The position numbers were made by a program, and so were the translations under genes. A DNA stretch of 64,000 bases from Flaveria trinervia (lineage: Eukaryota > Streptophyta > Magnoliopsida > Asterales > Asteraceae), in the NCBI GenBank assembly GCA_025506515.1, contig CM046443.1, forward strand, positions 26,152,945-26,216,944, written 5' to 3'. The notes beneath the pieces were generated by a model. The model saw nothing but the letters and a program-made list of their open reading frames with translations, made no database searches and was not told the origin of the DNA. Positions within the stretch are counted from its first letter, which is position 1. Every line of letters starts with the position of its first letter. Positions 12,005-23,356 of this stretch are shown here, one piece after another.

Positions 12005-13215
12005 TTAGCAGTCTTCACAATCAGTCATGTTGAACCTCTTGAGTATATCTTGAACATACTTTGACTGACTTATGAAAATGCCATCTTCAACCTGCTTCAC
12101 TTGAATTCCCAGAAAGAAATTAAGTTCTCCCATTGAACTCATTTCAAATCTATCTTTCATCAGCTTTTCAAAGTCTTTGCAGAGCCTTGAATTGGTTGAG
12201 CCAAAGATGATGTCATCCACATATACTTGAACTAGCAGAATGTCGTTTCCTTGTCCTTTGATGAAGAGAGTTCCATCTATAGTACCTCTCCTGTAACCAT
12301 GTTTACAGAGATACTCAGACAGTGTCTCATACCACTTCCTGGGTGCCTGATGCAGCCCATAGAGAGCTTTGTCAAGCTTGCAGACATAATCAGGATGATC
12401 AGGATCTACAAAACCAGGTGGTTGTTTGACATAAACCTCCTCATCAATCACTCCATATAAGAAAGCACACTTTACATCAAGTTGGTAGACCTTGAAGTTC
12501 TTGGATGCAGCAAATGCCAGGAATATCCTAACAGCTTCTAGTCTAGCTACAGGAGCAAAGACATCAGTGTAGTCAATCCCTTCTTCTTGTGTGTATCCTT
12601 GAACAACTAGTCTTGCCTTGTTCTTGATGATGATTCCTCTATCATCCTTTTTATTCCTAAAAACCCATTTGGTTCCAATGGTAGTCTTCCCATGAGGAAG
12701 AGGACAAGGTTCCAAACTTTCTGCCTTTTGAATTGAAGCAGCTCTTGTTGCATAGCTTCAACCCAACTTCCATCCTTTAGAGCCTCCTCAACTTTCTTTG
12801 GCTCTAACTGGGATAGAAAACAAGAGTGAAGACAAACATTTGCTTCATGGGTTTGCCCTCTTGTCTTTACCCCGGAGATAACATCTCCAATGATGTTTGT
12901 GGTAGGATGAGACTTGTGGATCCTTAGCTGAGGGATCACAGCAAGTTGCTGAGATAGATCCAAATTTGAGAAATTTAGATCTGGTCTTGAAGATTGATCC
13001 TCCACATTATCACACCTATCAAGATTAACTTGATCCAATGAGTGTGTGACATCATTGATGTTGTCATCTATGGTATGGTTATTAGCATCAAGAAATTCTT
13101 GATCACTATCACCATCACCATTGTTGTCTTCTGCAATTGAGATGTCTTTATCTGGTTGAGAAGCCTCTGAGCTGGAATTTGAAGGCATGCCAGATGTATC
13201 AGCTGGATTTGTCAT
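12005..13215 (-). CDS. Element B reverse transcriptase and preceding linker
   Basis: Two overlapping frames. The first (13215-12607) is an acidic linker after integrase ending in EALKDGSWVEAMQQEL, the usual copia entry to the polymerase. The second (12715-12005, 236 residues) holds GTKWVFRNKKDD, QGYTQEEGIDY, APVARLEAVRI, VYVKQPPGF, LYGLHQAPRKWYE and the intact catalytic box YVDDIIFGS, then MGELNFFLGIQVKQ. This is RNA-directed DNA polymerase. The two frames overlap out of phase, so a single-base change separates them. By motifs it is the best preserved polymerase in the window. Confidence 0.93.
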
Positions 13216-13435
13216 TGTTGTGCTGATAGAAACCTCATTTGCTGAAGTAGTTTCAACTGGAGCTGAAGGTGTGTGAGTTGAAGCTTCCTAATCTTGGATC
13301 AGGATCACCTGTATTTAAATTTTCTGCAGATCCTGAAACATGCTCACAAGATTTATTAAAACAGTTGGTAACTAAATCAAGATCAAATAGCCAATCCGGA
13401 CCAGAACCAGCCACACTGGGTGTTCTCATTGAAAG

Positions 13436-14455
13436 TCACATTGGCTGACTCCTCAATGATTCTAGTTCTGAGATTGTATACTCTATAAGCTTTAGCTTGG
13501 AAGAGTATCCAATGAAGTGTCCATCGTCTGATTTCTCAGCAAACTTGGCAACTTGATCTTTGGTATTCAAGATGGTGCAGGGACATCCAAATGACCTGAG
13601 AAAACCAATGAAAGTTTCCTCTTGTGCCAAAGTTCATAAGGAGTCTTACCATGTGTCTTAACTACTAAACTCTGTTTTGCACATAGCAAGCAGTATAACT
13701 GCCTCTGCCCAGAAGGTGATAGGCAGTTTAGAGTCAGACAACATAGTTCTTGCAGCTTCAATAAGTGTCCTGTTTCTCCTCTCAGCAACTCCGTTTTGCT
13801 GAGGAGTCCTGGGAGCACTGTATTGTCTTGTAATACCCTTTTCATCACAAAATGTATCAAGGATTTGGTTCTTGAATTCAGTTCCTTGATCACATCTTAT
13901 GGTTTTGACCTTGTGATCACATTGATTCTCAATCTTTAAGATGAAATTCTTTAGAATCTCAGGAGTCTCATCTTTAGTTCTAAGAAGAAACCCAAGTGAA
14001 TCTTGTAAAATCATCTGTGATCACTAGACAGTATAAGGTCCTTCCTAAACTCATTACACTGGTGGGGCCAAAGAGATCCATATGTAATAAGTGTAGGGGA
14101 GTAGTGATGGAGTTCTTTTCCTTAGGCTTGTGGGATACCTTGTGTTGCTTCCCTTTCAGGCATGCAACACAATGATCATCACTTGTAAACTCTTTCTTTG
14201 GCATTCCAGTTACCAGATCATGTTTAATCAATTTATTCATATTTTTAAAGTTTACATGGCACATTCTTTTATGCCATAGGAAAGACTCATCACTATTGGC
14301 TTTAGATAGAAAGCATGAAACTTCTCCAGAGGGAGATGTTTCTTGCAAATCCATCTTGTACATGTTCCCTTTCCTGGGGGCTCTGAGCAGATATGCTCAT
14401 GAGGAATGACCACTCCAGGCTTGAGAACAATGCACTCATGCTCAGTGAAGAGCAT
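13436..14455 (-). pseudogene. Element B integrase
   Basis: Fragments 14455-14252, 14363-13980, 14014-13658, 13893-13567 and 13630-13436 overlap in different frames. The pre-integrase zinc domain shows CHVNFKNMNKL and CVACLKGKQHK. The core has MDLFGP (first Asp), CDQGTEF (second Asp) and NGVAERRNRTL (catalytic Glu), so the three acidic residues are present. The protein inserts the cDNA into the genome. The frame is broken by several single-base indels. Confidence 0.9.
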
Positions 14456-14475
14456 GTTATGACTCTGATCACAAA

Positions 14476-14796
14476 TTAGGATACACTCAGAAGATTGTAC
14501 CCAAGCTCCTTAACAAAGTTTACCTTCTCAATGCTGAGCTTACCATTTGTGACCTTGCCCCTTCCATAAATGTAACCACCTTCATCTCCTCCAAAAGCAA
14601 CTGGTCCTCCATCAATTCTCTCAAAATTATGAAGTAAAGACCTATTGCCTGTCATGTGCCTGGAACAGCCACTGTCAATTATCCAGACATCTTGTTTGTC
14701 TTGAGCTGTTCCTGCACAAAGAAAATGATTAGTTACATTTGGAAACCCAAGCCTTACTTGTCTTGGGTTCAGTAAGTGTAATAGAAGGTAATGCAA
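14476..14796 (-). CDS. Element B aspartic protease
   Basis: A 106-residue frame with the catalytic triplet in VWIIDSGCSRHMTGN, then FGGDEGGYIYGRGKV and a C-terminal YNLLSVS. This is the typical copia protease, which cleaves the Gag-Pol polyprotein. It follows gag and precedes integrase, as expected for Ty1/copia order. Confidence 0.92.
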   Translation of the reverse strand: MHYLLLHLLNPRQVRLGFPNVTNHFLCAGTAQDKQDVWIIDSGCSRHMTGNRSLLHNFERIDGGPVAFGGDEGGYIYGRGKVTNGKLSIEKVNFVKELGYNLLSVS

Positions 14797-15592
14797 CAGT
14801 AATAGATCCTATGGTTGTACAGAGGGGATCTTCAGCTGTTGTTGATGGAGAAACCTCAGTCATTTGGTCTTTCTTAGACTTCCACACCACCTTTGGAGTC
14901 TTGGACTTGACCTTCAAAACCTTAGAAGCTTTTGGAGCTTCACAAGTTTTAATGACTGATACTTTGGAAGAATCTACAGTCACTGCAGCAGACTTTAGTG
15001 CTTCGGAAGAACTCCTTTCTTCCGAGACCAACTTTGCTTCCGAAGGTAATTTTCCATTTACCTTCTTTTTGATTTGGAGCTTCCGAAGGAAACAGACTTT
15101 CCTTCCGAAGCTTGAGACTTCTTGAGATTCTTTGAAGTCTTTGTATTGGTCATGTGGATAGTACTTTTAGGATTGTATGGACAATCCTTGGCAATATGAG
15201 AAGTACTTTCACACATAACACACAACATTTTCTTCTTCAAAGACTCCTTTTGAGAGCACATCCCTTGGTCACATTTCTTTCACCTTCATCTTGGTAGATG
15301 CAGATACAATTCCCTTGGGCTGTGAACTGTTCTTGGAATTTGATGGTCCAGGCTGTGCAGCAGTGGTACACAGCAGCTCAGTCTTCTTCTTTGTACTGAG
15401 ATGATTTGAACATGAACCAGAACTCTTGGATAAGAAGCTTTGGTGGATGTCTTCAGTCCTTACTGCTTTGAAACCTGCAGAGATAAACACTTGTTTCTGC
15501 TTAGCATCAAAAGTAGCCTTGATTTCTTGAGCCTTCTTTGCTTTCCTTTTGCTCTTCCTGATCAAGTTCTTTCTCTTGGACTTGGTCATCAC
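14729..15592 (-). pseudogene. Element B Gag C-terminal region with second zinc knuckle
   Basis: Frames 15592-15269 (Lys-rich), 15261-15058 and 15031-14729 together form the Gag-protease linker. The second carries CVMCESTSHIAKDCP, a C-x2-C-x4-H-x4-C zinc knuckle. The DNA at 15000-15115 holds several CTTCCGAAG or CTTCGGAAG words, so the element's regulatory-looking motif also sits in coding sequence and yields SSEA-type peptides. Confidence 0.8.
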
Positions 15593-15594
15593 AG

Positions 15595-16587
15595 TTAATT
15601 TCTTCTCCTCAGAAGGATAGTGGCCCTTGGAGGAATCCTCTTCTTCACTCTTCTCAGGGGATTCCTCACTATCACTTCTTCATCATCCTCACTTATTGGA
15701 TCTATGAGAGGAAGCTCATCTTCACAAGTTCCACACCTAGGAGATCTTACAGACAAGATTGTGTGTGGAGGAGCTATCTCATTTGATCCCAGTCCCTGTC
15801 TATTTTGATAACAAACCTTATTGTGTAGGGATGAGGATATCATGTTCTTGAAGGTCTCTTCTTCAAGAACACTTTTCTCTGCCAGGGCTTTGCTGATCAC
15901 AAGCTCAGCCTGGCACTCAGTCAACTTAGTGATGAGATCTTGGATCTGAGTTCTAAAATCTGTATGTTCATGTTTTAGTACTGAAATGGTTTTCTCCAAG
16001 TCTTCTATCTTTAACTTGTAATCATTTTCAGACTTTCTAAAATCAGATTTTAATATGTTTAATGACTCAAGATCAGATCTCATCTCTAGGTTGTAGGACC
16101 TGTATCTATTTACTTTAGCAATGCATTCAGGGGAGCAAAGATGTTCTAATACCTTGGCTTCATCATGGTCAGCCATCAATGCTTGGTTTGGAGAAGCATC
16201 CTCCACCTGAAAACTCCAGTCAAATCCTCCCTCTTCAACAGCAACCGCAGCATGTTGCTTTGTCTTCTCAGCCTGAGGGGTATTGTTAGTGTAGTTTGGT
16301 CTGAGTTGTGTTTGACCCCCATTTGCTCTAGGTGCCTTACACTCCCTAGCAAAGTGACCCATAAGGTTACAATTGTAACACTTAACTTTGCTTTTATCCA
16401 GCCCAAACTTACCACTGGTAGCATTGCTTGGAAATCTTCTTCCTGTCCTCTTGTAGAACTTCTTGGCTCTGTGAGTGAGGAGAGCCATCTGCTGAACTAT
16501 CTCCATGTATTCCAGGTCATCTGGATGGATACAGTCTAGGTCTTCAAGAGTGAAGAGATAATTCCCACAGCTTTCATCTGCAGACAC
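15595..16587 (-). CDS. Element B Gag middle region: zinc knuckle and coiled coil
   Basis: A 330-residue frame. Near residues 70-85 it has CYNCNLMGHFAREC, a canonical CCHC knuckle for RNA binding. A long heptad-like region (about residues 165-235, DLESLNILKSDFRKSENDYKLKIEDLEKT) predicts a coiled coil for capsid assembly. The end is acidic then basic. It overlaps the preceding Gag frame out of phase, so one frameshift separates them. Confidence 0.88.
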   Translation of the reverse strand: MSADESCGNYLFTLEDLDCIHPDDLEYMEIVQQMALLTHRAKKFYKRTGRRFPSNATSGKFGLDKSKVKCYNCNLMGHFARECKAPRANGGQTQLRPNYTNNTPQAEKTKQHAAVAVEEGGFDWSFQVEDASPNQALMADHDEAKVLEHLCSPECIAKVNRYRSYNLEMRSDLESLNILKSDFRKSENDYKLKIEDLEKTISVLKHEHTDFRTQIQDLITKLTECQAELVISKALAEKSVLEEETFKNMISSSLHNKVCYQNRQGLGSNEIAPPHTILSVRSPRCGTCEDELPLIDPISEDDEEVIVRNPLRRVKKRIPPRATILLRRRN

Positions 16588-17447
16588 AAAGGCTTGAGAA
16601 GAACTTGTCTCTTGGAATGGGCTTCCTTGAGTAAAGTTCTCCCTTGGTGTCTCCGGGAAGGTGATGAAGGACCCTTTTGTGAGTTGTCAGGGTAGCATAG
16701 GAGATGATGTTGGGGTTCTATGCTGTCCCTTTCAACCACATGAAGGGCTGAACCCATTTGATTGTTAGAGTTGCCAGATGAACCTTGTAAGTTCATCTCC
16801 ATCTGGTATCCACTGAGAATCCCATATAACTCTGTCAGAGTAAGAGTTTTAAGGTTCTCAGTCCTCTTGATTACCACACAATAGTGTGTCCATTGCCTAG
16901 GAAGTGAGGACATGAACTTCCTTACAATGTCTCTGTTCTCAAGAGGAACTCCTCCATCCACAAGGGTATCCACAATCTCAACATACCTGAAGTATTGTTG
17001 GGTCATGGTTTCACCTGCTTTAAAGGTGAAATTTTCAAACTGCTGCTTCAGAAGATCTTTCTTGTTCTCCTTGGCTTCAGAGGAGCCTTCATACATCAGC
17101 TTCAGTGCATCCCACAGCTGTTTAGCTGTCTTGCACTTCTTAAAACCTCTGTACACAGAGTTTGGGATAGCAGTCTGAAGAGCAGTCATGGCCTTCCTGT
17201 CAATCTCTACTCTTTTCCTATCTTCATCTGAGTAGTTGGCCACATCTTTAGGAATCATACCAGCACCGGTAGCAGAGGGGGTGCTGGGTATGAAAGGTCC
17301 ATATTCAACAGATTCCCACATTCTTGAGTCAAGAGACCTGATGAAGCCTTCCATCCTCATGCACCAGGTGTCAAAGTCATCAAGAGTGATCAATGGGGAT
17401 TTGTTCATGGTTCCAGTCTCCATATCAGTCTTTGAGATGGAAGCCAT
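16536..17447 (-). CDS. Element B Gag N-terminal domain (copia-type, UBN2-like)
   Basis: A 303-residue frame from the first ATG after the primer site. It contains LDDFDTWCMRMEGFI near the start, AKQLWDALKLMYEG, LLKQQFENFTFKAGETM and FMSSLPRQWTHY, the usual succession in copia Gag. It forms the virus-like particle. The leader between the LTR and this ATG is only about 80 bp. The last 50 residues run out of frame relative to homologues. Confidence 0.92.
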   Translation of the reverse strand: MASISKTDMETGTMNKSPLITLDDFDTWCMRMEGFIRSLDSRMWESVEYGPFIPSTPSATGAGMIPKDVANYSDEDRKRVEIDRKAMTALQTAIPNSVYRGFKKCKTAKQLWDALKLMYEGSSEAKENKKDLLKQQFENFTFKAGETMTQQYFRYVEIVDTLVDGGVPLENRDIVRKFMSSLPRQWTHYCVVIKRTENLKTLTLTELYGILSGYQMEMNLQGSSGNSNNQMGSALHVVERDSIEPQHHLLCYPDNSQKGPSSPSRRHQGRTLLKEAHSKRQVLLKPLCLQMKAVGIISSLLKT

Positions 17448-17514
17448 TTGAAAAGTTTAGTTTTTGTGTGTGTGAGGGATCTTAAGATGGTTAGATCTTA
17501 TATCACGAGCCTGA

Positions 17515-17526
17515 GCTCTGATACCA
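17515..17526 (-). other. Primer binding site of element B
   Basis: The minus strand reads TGGTATCAGAGC, complementary to the 3' end of plant initiator Met-tRNA, two bases inside the 5' LTR. It primes minus-strand cDNA synthesis. Confidence 0.93.
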
Positions 17527-17528
17527 AT

Positions 17529-18314
17529 TGCAGGATCGTTTAAGGGCTTGAACACAATTACAACACAACAACACAATGAGAAGATTAACTAAACTTTAAT
17601 CAAACAGTGAACTAGGTAACCAAAGGTGATACAGAGAACAAAGTAAAGCAAGAGACAGAACAAGAGAATAGTTTTCAAGGGAGCAGTATATTGCTTTCTC
17701 AAGTTCTTTTACAAGTGTTACAAAGCATAAAGAAAGATACAAGAACTTGGAATACTTATACTACAACCTACAGCCGGCTATACTATGAAAGCCAGCTGGA
17801 TACAATTGACTAGACACTAACAAAATCAATTGTAGGATCAAAAGGCATATCTGCCTTTTGACCTTGTGACTATGACATGCCATAGCTCACATCCTTATAC
17901 ATTATAAAAAGGATAAAGTACTAAAGTGGAAAGTTTCAGACTCAAGACCTCAATGTACAGTTACCAAAAGCATGGACCTTTTCACCAACTCTTGTAAGTT
18001 GGTGACTTATCAGAGACGCAGCGGAAAAGGTGCTTTATGGAACAGTACATCAGATAAAGCATGTGTACTAAAAGTCTTCGGAAGAAATCTGTCTTCATAG
18101 AGTGAAGCTTCGGAAGACTTTGTCTCTTGAAGCTTCGGAAGACTTCATGTTTGGCTTCGGAAGATATTGGTCTTGGCTTCGGAAGATATTACACTTAGAG
18201 TATTTTCTAATGCTTTGTGTAATTCTTCCGAAGCATTCTTCACTTCAGTACTTAGTGCATGTTGCTGAACACTTAGGCAGTTTTGGGTTGCATCAGACTT
18301 CAGGAATCCTTACA
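17529..18314 (-). repeat. Element B 5' LTR
   Basis: It starts TGCAGGATCG and ends CTTACA on the plus strand, about 786 bp. The CTTCGGAAG cluster at 18076-18235 lies in U3. It differs from the 3' LTR at only about ten sites by eye, many of them single-base indels. Confidence 0.95.
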
Positions 18315-19015
18315 GCTTGTACACCTAATTAAAGGAGGATGTTTATTGTCCTTAAAGCCTGGAGGTTTACATACATACACCTCTTCTTTATTTTTCCATA
18401 CAAAAATGCACTTTTACATCCCTTTTAAAAACTTAAGGTTTGGATAAGCAGCATTAACTAAAACCAATCGAATTGCTTCCAGTCTGGCTACAAGGGAAAG
18501 GTTTCATCTAATCAAACCTCTTCTTGTGCAAACCCCTGAACACCAGTCTGGCCTTGTTCTTACAAAAGCCCATTTTCATCAGTTTTGTTCCTAACCCCAT
18601 TAGTGCCTATTGCACACTTACCTGGAGGTAGGGACCGTTCCCACACTTGCTGTTTCTTGAACTGAAGAAGCTCAAGCTGCATGGCATCAACCCATCATTT
18701 CCTTTAAGCAATGTGATATTCTTTGGCTCTTCTGACTGATGAAGAGAGCATAGAAGAGCAATTTGACAATGACTTCTTGTTGATACTCCACATTGATATC
18801 ACCAATGATTTGAGACATAGGGTGATTCTTCAGATCTGAATACACAATGAGATCTTTGCAAGTGTTTGTAGCAGGCTCAGCGGTAACAGATGGTGATGGT
18901 GAATCATTTCCTTGAAAATGCAATCATTGGATGGTAATTCAAAGGAAGTTGAATTCGAAAAATCTCATCAGCATTTGTTGTGGAAGGTGCTACTGGAGCT
19001 ACAGGAACATCAGGT
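18315..19015 (-). pseudogene. Element A integrase tail and reverse transcriptase N-terminal part
   Basis: The minus-strand sequence continues A pol up to the B insertion. Recognisable pieces are NHPMSQIIGDIN (18840-18780), the polymerase entry AMQLELLQFKKQQVWE (about 18690-18640) and Q-G-F-A-Q-E (about 18540). The equivalent in element C is 51300-50755. Frames are broken repeatedly. The sequence stops at 18315 and resumes at 5897. Confidence 0.82.
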
Positions 19016-20111
19016 CTACTGAATCAGGCAGCTGATCACTAAACCTGAAGAGGTGAGTACTGCAATCATCATCATCATCAGCATTACCACCAGGTGGTGA
19101 ACTGTTGACAGGAGCAACAGCAGGAGTTTGATAAGGAACATATTGCAGTATGTCCAAATCAAATAACTCCACAGGGCTTTATGAATCTTGTCCTTTGGGG
19201 ATTCATTGAACTTAACATGTAGAGTTTCTTCACCATCTTTGTTCTGCAGTTGAAGACTCTGTATGCTTGCAAGTAGATGAATAACCAACAAAATACCCTG
19301 CATCCACCTTAGGATCAAACTTATGGAGTTGATCCTTTGTGTTGAGAATAAAACAGGACACCCAAATGCTTTGAAAAAAGAAATCAGAGGAGCCAAATGA
19401 TGGAGGACTTCATATGGAGTCTTCATCAACCTGTGATTTACTAAAACTCTATTTTGCACATAGCAAGCTGTGTTAACAGCTTCAGCCCAAAAGGTCAGTG
19501 GCAACCAGAGTCAGCCAGCATGGACCTTGCAGCTTCAATGAGGGTCCTGTTCTTTCTCTCCACTACTCCATTTTGTTCTGGAGTCCTTGGAATGCTAAAC
19601 TGCCTTTTGATTCCCTTTGAAAGATAGAAGTCATCAAGTGTATGATTTCTGAATTCAGTTCCATTGTCACTCCTAATACACTTGACTGGAAGGGAATACT
19701 GCTTCTCAATATACAACACAAAGTGATAAATCTTCTGAGCAGCCTCATCCTTTGAATGTAGAAAGAAAGTCCATACAAATCTGGAGTAATCATCCACAAT
19801 TACCAGACAGTATTTCTTCTTTGCCATGCTCATTACTCTCACAGGACCAAATAGATCCATATGCAGTAATTGCAAGCAGGCAGTGGACTTAGGCACTTCA
19901 ATAGGAGGGAATGAGACTTTGTGCTGTTTTCCTTTTAAACAAGCAGTGCAGGTTTCGTCACAGTGGAACTCCTTTATTGGTAAGCCTCTGACTAAACTAT
20001 TGTGGGTAAGCTGATTCATGTTTTTGAGATTAACATGACCAAGCCTTCTGTGCCACAGTTTAGATTCTTGAGAAGAGGCTTTGGAAAATAGGCAAGGATT
20101 GCCTTTGAGAT
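19016..20111 (-). pseudogene. Element A integrase
   Basis: The 174-residue frame 20019-19495 starts MNQLTHNSLVRGLP and shows CTACLKGKQHKVS (zinc domain), MDLFGP (first Asp), RSDNGTEF (second Asp) and NGVVERKNRTL (Glu). The next frame (19504-19016) has FWAEAVNTACYVQNR and TPYEVLHH, the C-terminal continuation, and then loses phase. The catalytic residues are present but the gene is frameshifted. Confidence 0.9.
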
Positions 20112-20490
20112 CTATTTTCTTAGAAGATCTAAGGCATACACTCTTCCTGTCCTGTTGGCTTTCAGGAGAGTGTGATCATCCAACACCTTGTCAATCAAGT
20201 GCAAAACTTTGGATGACAGAATCCTACAGTTTTGACTGGTGAAAAGAGCAACATGGCCTTTATCACACATTTGACTGACACTCAAGAGATTGTACTTGAG
20301 ATTTTCCAGATGATTAACATCATCAAATTTGATTTCTCCATTGGAGACAAAGCCCTTACCAATGATGTAACCCCTAGCATCATTGCCAAAAGAAACAAAT
20401 CCCTTCTTTCCTTGAGAGTAGTCATGAAGAAGAGAGCTGTTCCCAGTCATGTGCATAGATCCCCACAGTCTACATACCAGATGCTACTTT
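20112..20490 (-). pseudogene. Element A aspartic protease
   Basis: The frame 20456-20112 holds MHMTGNSSLLHDY, FGNDARGYIIGKGF and YNLLSVSQMC. Just upstream (20463-20473) the catalytic segment reads VDCG where element C has VDSG, and a base is missing between it and the frame. The Ser-to-Cys change and the frameshift suggest an inactive protease. Confidence 0.87.
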
Positions 20491-20506
20491 GGCATGTTGA
20501 AGAACC

Positions 20507-22251
20507 CTACAATAATAAACAATCAGTTAGTTTTAGAGACCCAAACCTTTTTGGTTTTGGGCCTGGTCTCATCAATAGATGGTAAACTAACAGGTTTATT
20601 TGAAACAACAGCTTGAGAGAAGAAGATGGTGTAGAAGAGGAGTCCTTTGGCTTGGACCTCCTTTTCTGTGGTTTCAACATAGGAGCATCTAGTTGGTTAA
20701 CTCTTCCCAACAGATGTTGAACCATCATAACCAGCTGTGTCTGATTTTGTGATAAAGCTTTCAGCTCATCAGACACATTGCTAGTGGAGTTTGATAAGTT
20801 CCTATGTTGCCCCTTCTTCTTCTGAGCATTCTCAGCTGTCACCTGTTTAACCCCTTCCTTTTTGGATTTCTTTGAGGACTTAAGGGTTACAAGATTTGAT
20901 GTTGCTGATACAAATGTGGTCTCAAACTCAGTTTTCATTTTTAACCATTTTCTCATTAATTTCTTCTTTTGTTTGAGTTTGGAACCTCTTTTGTACCAAC
21001 AATCATCTGTAAGATGATTGAACAAACCACATACTTCACATGGTTTCTTTTTCATCTTAGGTTGATCATCAACTAAAGAGGGTTGCAACTGAAGACTTGT
21101 TCTTCAATGCTTTGGAAGCATTGTTTGCTTTCTTGACTGCCTCTTTAGTAGACTTCAACTCTTTCTACTGGCAGTTTTCTTCTCTTCAGTACTGACAGCA
21201 GTTGAAGTTTGAACTTCAGGTGTTAAATCCTGCTCTCTAGTCTTTCAGGACCTTCAGAATTAACTCCTGAGTTGATCAACTCATTGATCATGTGAGTGTC
21301 AGCATTTGAACCATCAACATCAGCTGATAAGTTCAAAGAGGGCTTGATGCTGACTGCTACTACTTCTGATTGTGCTGTATCAGAAGGTAGATCACATGAT
21401 GTGATGGATTGGATTATCACTCTCACCATCAGATTCTACCTCTGCTCTTGGGGTAAAATCTGTAGGTGGAGCAGTGTGATTGTAACCAATTCCAAACTTC
21501 ACATTGAAGCAGATTGCTTACTAAGAAGCATTTCAAAACCTTTGCATGATTGTACCCATCTATCACACTCTACCTGGGTAACTGCAAGGGTTTCTTTGAG
21601 ATCTTTGTACTTCTCTAGAAGTACCTCTTCTCTAGCCTTATCATCAATTATTTGCAATTCAGTTTATAAATCTCATCATTTTTATCTTTAAGCACAGACT
21701 CAAACTCAGCTTTGTTTTTGAAATTATTTGTTCTAGCTCAATGTTCTTATTAATTAGAGCTACATTTGCTTCTCTAATGGAAGCAAATGCTGCTATGCAT
21801 GGTTCAGAACATAATTTGGCTTTTGCCTCAGAGGATACCTGTGATACCTGAGGTGTGGAGGCATTAGAAATGAATTATCAGCAGACTCCAAAGCCATAAG
21901 AGCTAGATTCCCAAAAGGACTGTCACCACCATGTTGACCAGCACCTGAGAACAGTTGGTCATGACCAGACATGTCATCTGGTAAACTGCTCCAGTCAACA
22001 ACTCCTGGGGTGAAGAAGCTGTGTTGTTGAGGTTGAGTTTGTTGATGAGATTGGGATGGCTGAGGTTCTGGTAGTGCATGAGGTTGTGGTGCCATAGGAA
22101 CTTGAACTTGATTTGACTGTGGCATGTAATAACAAGGGTACGGATATGGCATTTGACCCTGAGGAACAAAATATGCTGGAGATTGTTGTTGAGAGATGAC
22201 TAGAAGTGACAGGATGTTGCCCTCTATGTTGTTGACTATTGCCAGGAAAAG
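20507..22251 (-). pseudogene. Element A Gag C-terminal half
   Basis: Frame 22152-21793 is Pro/Gln-rich (MPYPYPCYYMPQSNQ). Region 21780-21430 encodes a diverged coiled coil equivalent to 54278-53646 in C. Frame 21088-20507 has CEVCGLFNHLTDDC, the second zinc knuckle, followed by a Lys-rich tail. CTTCAG and CAGTACT words of the LTR type appear at 21130-21240. Several stops and frameshifts interrupt it. Confidence 0.8.
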
Positions 22252-23356
22252 TCACAAAGGGTGCAGTGGAGTTAGATCCAGTGATCTACACTCTCTTGCA
22301 AAGTGTCCAAGCCTTTGGCATTTGTGACACCTCAACTTGCTCTTGTCAAACCCAACTTTGGTTTTGCCAGAGAGTCCTGGGAATGTTCTTCCAGTTCTTT
22401 TATAGAACTTCTGAGATCTGATATTTATCAGGGCCATTTGGCTCAAAATATCCATCTCTTCTAAGTCATCATCAGCAATCCCCTTGAGATCATCCATAAT
22501 GAAGCATAGATTGTCATTATTACACCCAGTAAACTGACCATCAACACTCACAAATGCAGAATCAGAAGTGCTTGAAGAGAAATTAATATGCTCATCATAC
22601 TGGCATTCAGATGAAGCATATTCTGACTCATGACCCACCAAGGCAGTGTTGCCTGGTACAAAACTTCAGTGAGCTTTCCAGATGAAGACAGCTTTCTCTT
22701 CTGTTCTATCTCTCTCTCAAACGTGAGCAGTTTCCCATGGAGTTGGGTGAGAGATAGTTTGTCCAAACTTGCACTGGAGCGTAGGACAATAGTATATGTG
22801 TCCCATCTCTCAGGCAGTGATCTGAGAAATCTGTTATTCATCTGGATATTTGTGTACTCAAGTTTGACCATTTTTAATTCAGAGATCAAACAAGAGAACC
22901 ACTCATATTGTTGAGTCAGTGTGTCACCCTTTCTATGAGAAAATGTCTCATATTGTGGGCGAGGATTTCTCTATTATTTGCCAAGACCTCATCTGTTCCT
23001 CCAAATTGTTCTTTCAAGGCATTCCAGAGATCATGGGCAGTTTCATGATGCATTAGCCCAGAATAGATTTCATTTGGCAGTGCCATGGCCAAATTCCATG
23101 GGCTTTTGCATCAATTTCAAGCACTTCTTATCCTCATCTGAGTATTGCTCCCTCCTCTTCGGAACCATTTGATTGGTTTTCGGGTTATTCACCATAGGCT
23201 TGTGTGGACCATGTACCACTGATGTCCAACAACCTGCGCTGTTAACAGACAAGTGATGGAGCATTCGTCTTTGCCATATGTTATACTCATTCCTAACCAG
23301 CATTGGTGGCTTGGTTGAGGAACCAGTATTGTGAGGATCATTGAGGGAGTAGTCAT
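22252..23356 (-). pseudogene. Element A Gag N-terminal half with first zinc knuckle
   Basis: The start by homology with C is the ATG at 23356. Frames 23303-23070 (NEYNIWQRRMLHH, VVHGPHKPMV), 22889-22548 (MNNRFLRSLPERWDTY) and 22641-22252 (LRCHKCQRLGHFAREC) are in different phases. This is copia Gag with a CCHC knuckle near 22290-22330. A one-base deletion close to the start puts the initiator out of frame. Confidence 0.88.

Larger units (their letters stand above)
5898..18314 (-). mobile_element. Element B: complete Ty1/copia Sirevirus-like retrotransposon (12.4 kb)
   Basis: LTRs at 5898-6701 and 17529-18314 are nearly identical. The internal region on the minus strand has PBS, gag, protease, integrase, reverse transcriptase, RNase H, spacer, ORF3 and polypurine tract. 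The right flank starts GCTTG and the left flank ends GCTTT, consistent with a slightly mutated 5-bp target duplication. Outside, the two pieces of element A pol join cleanly when compared with element C near 50755. The LTR similarity makes this one of the youngest insertions here. Confidence 0.95.
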
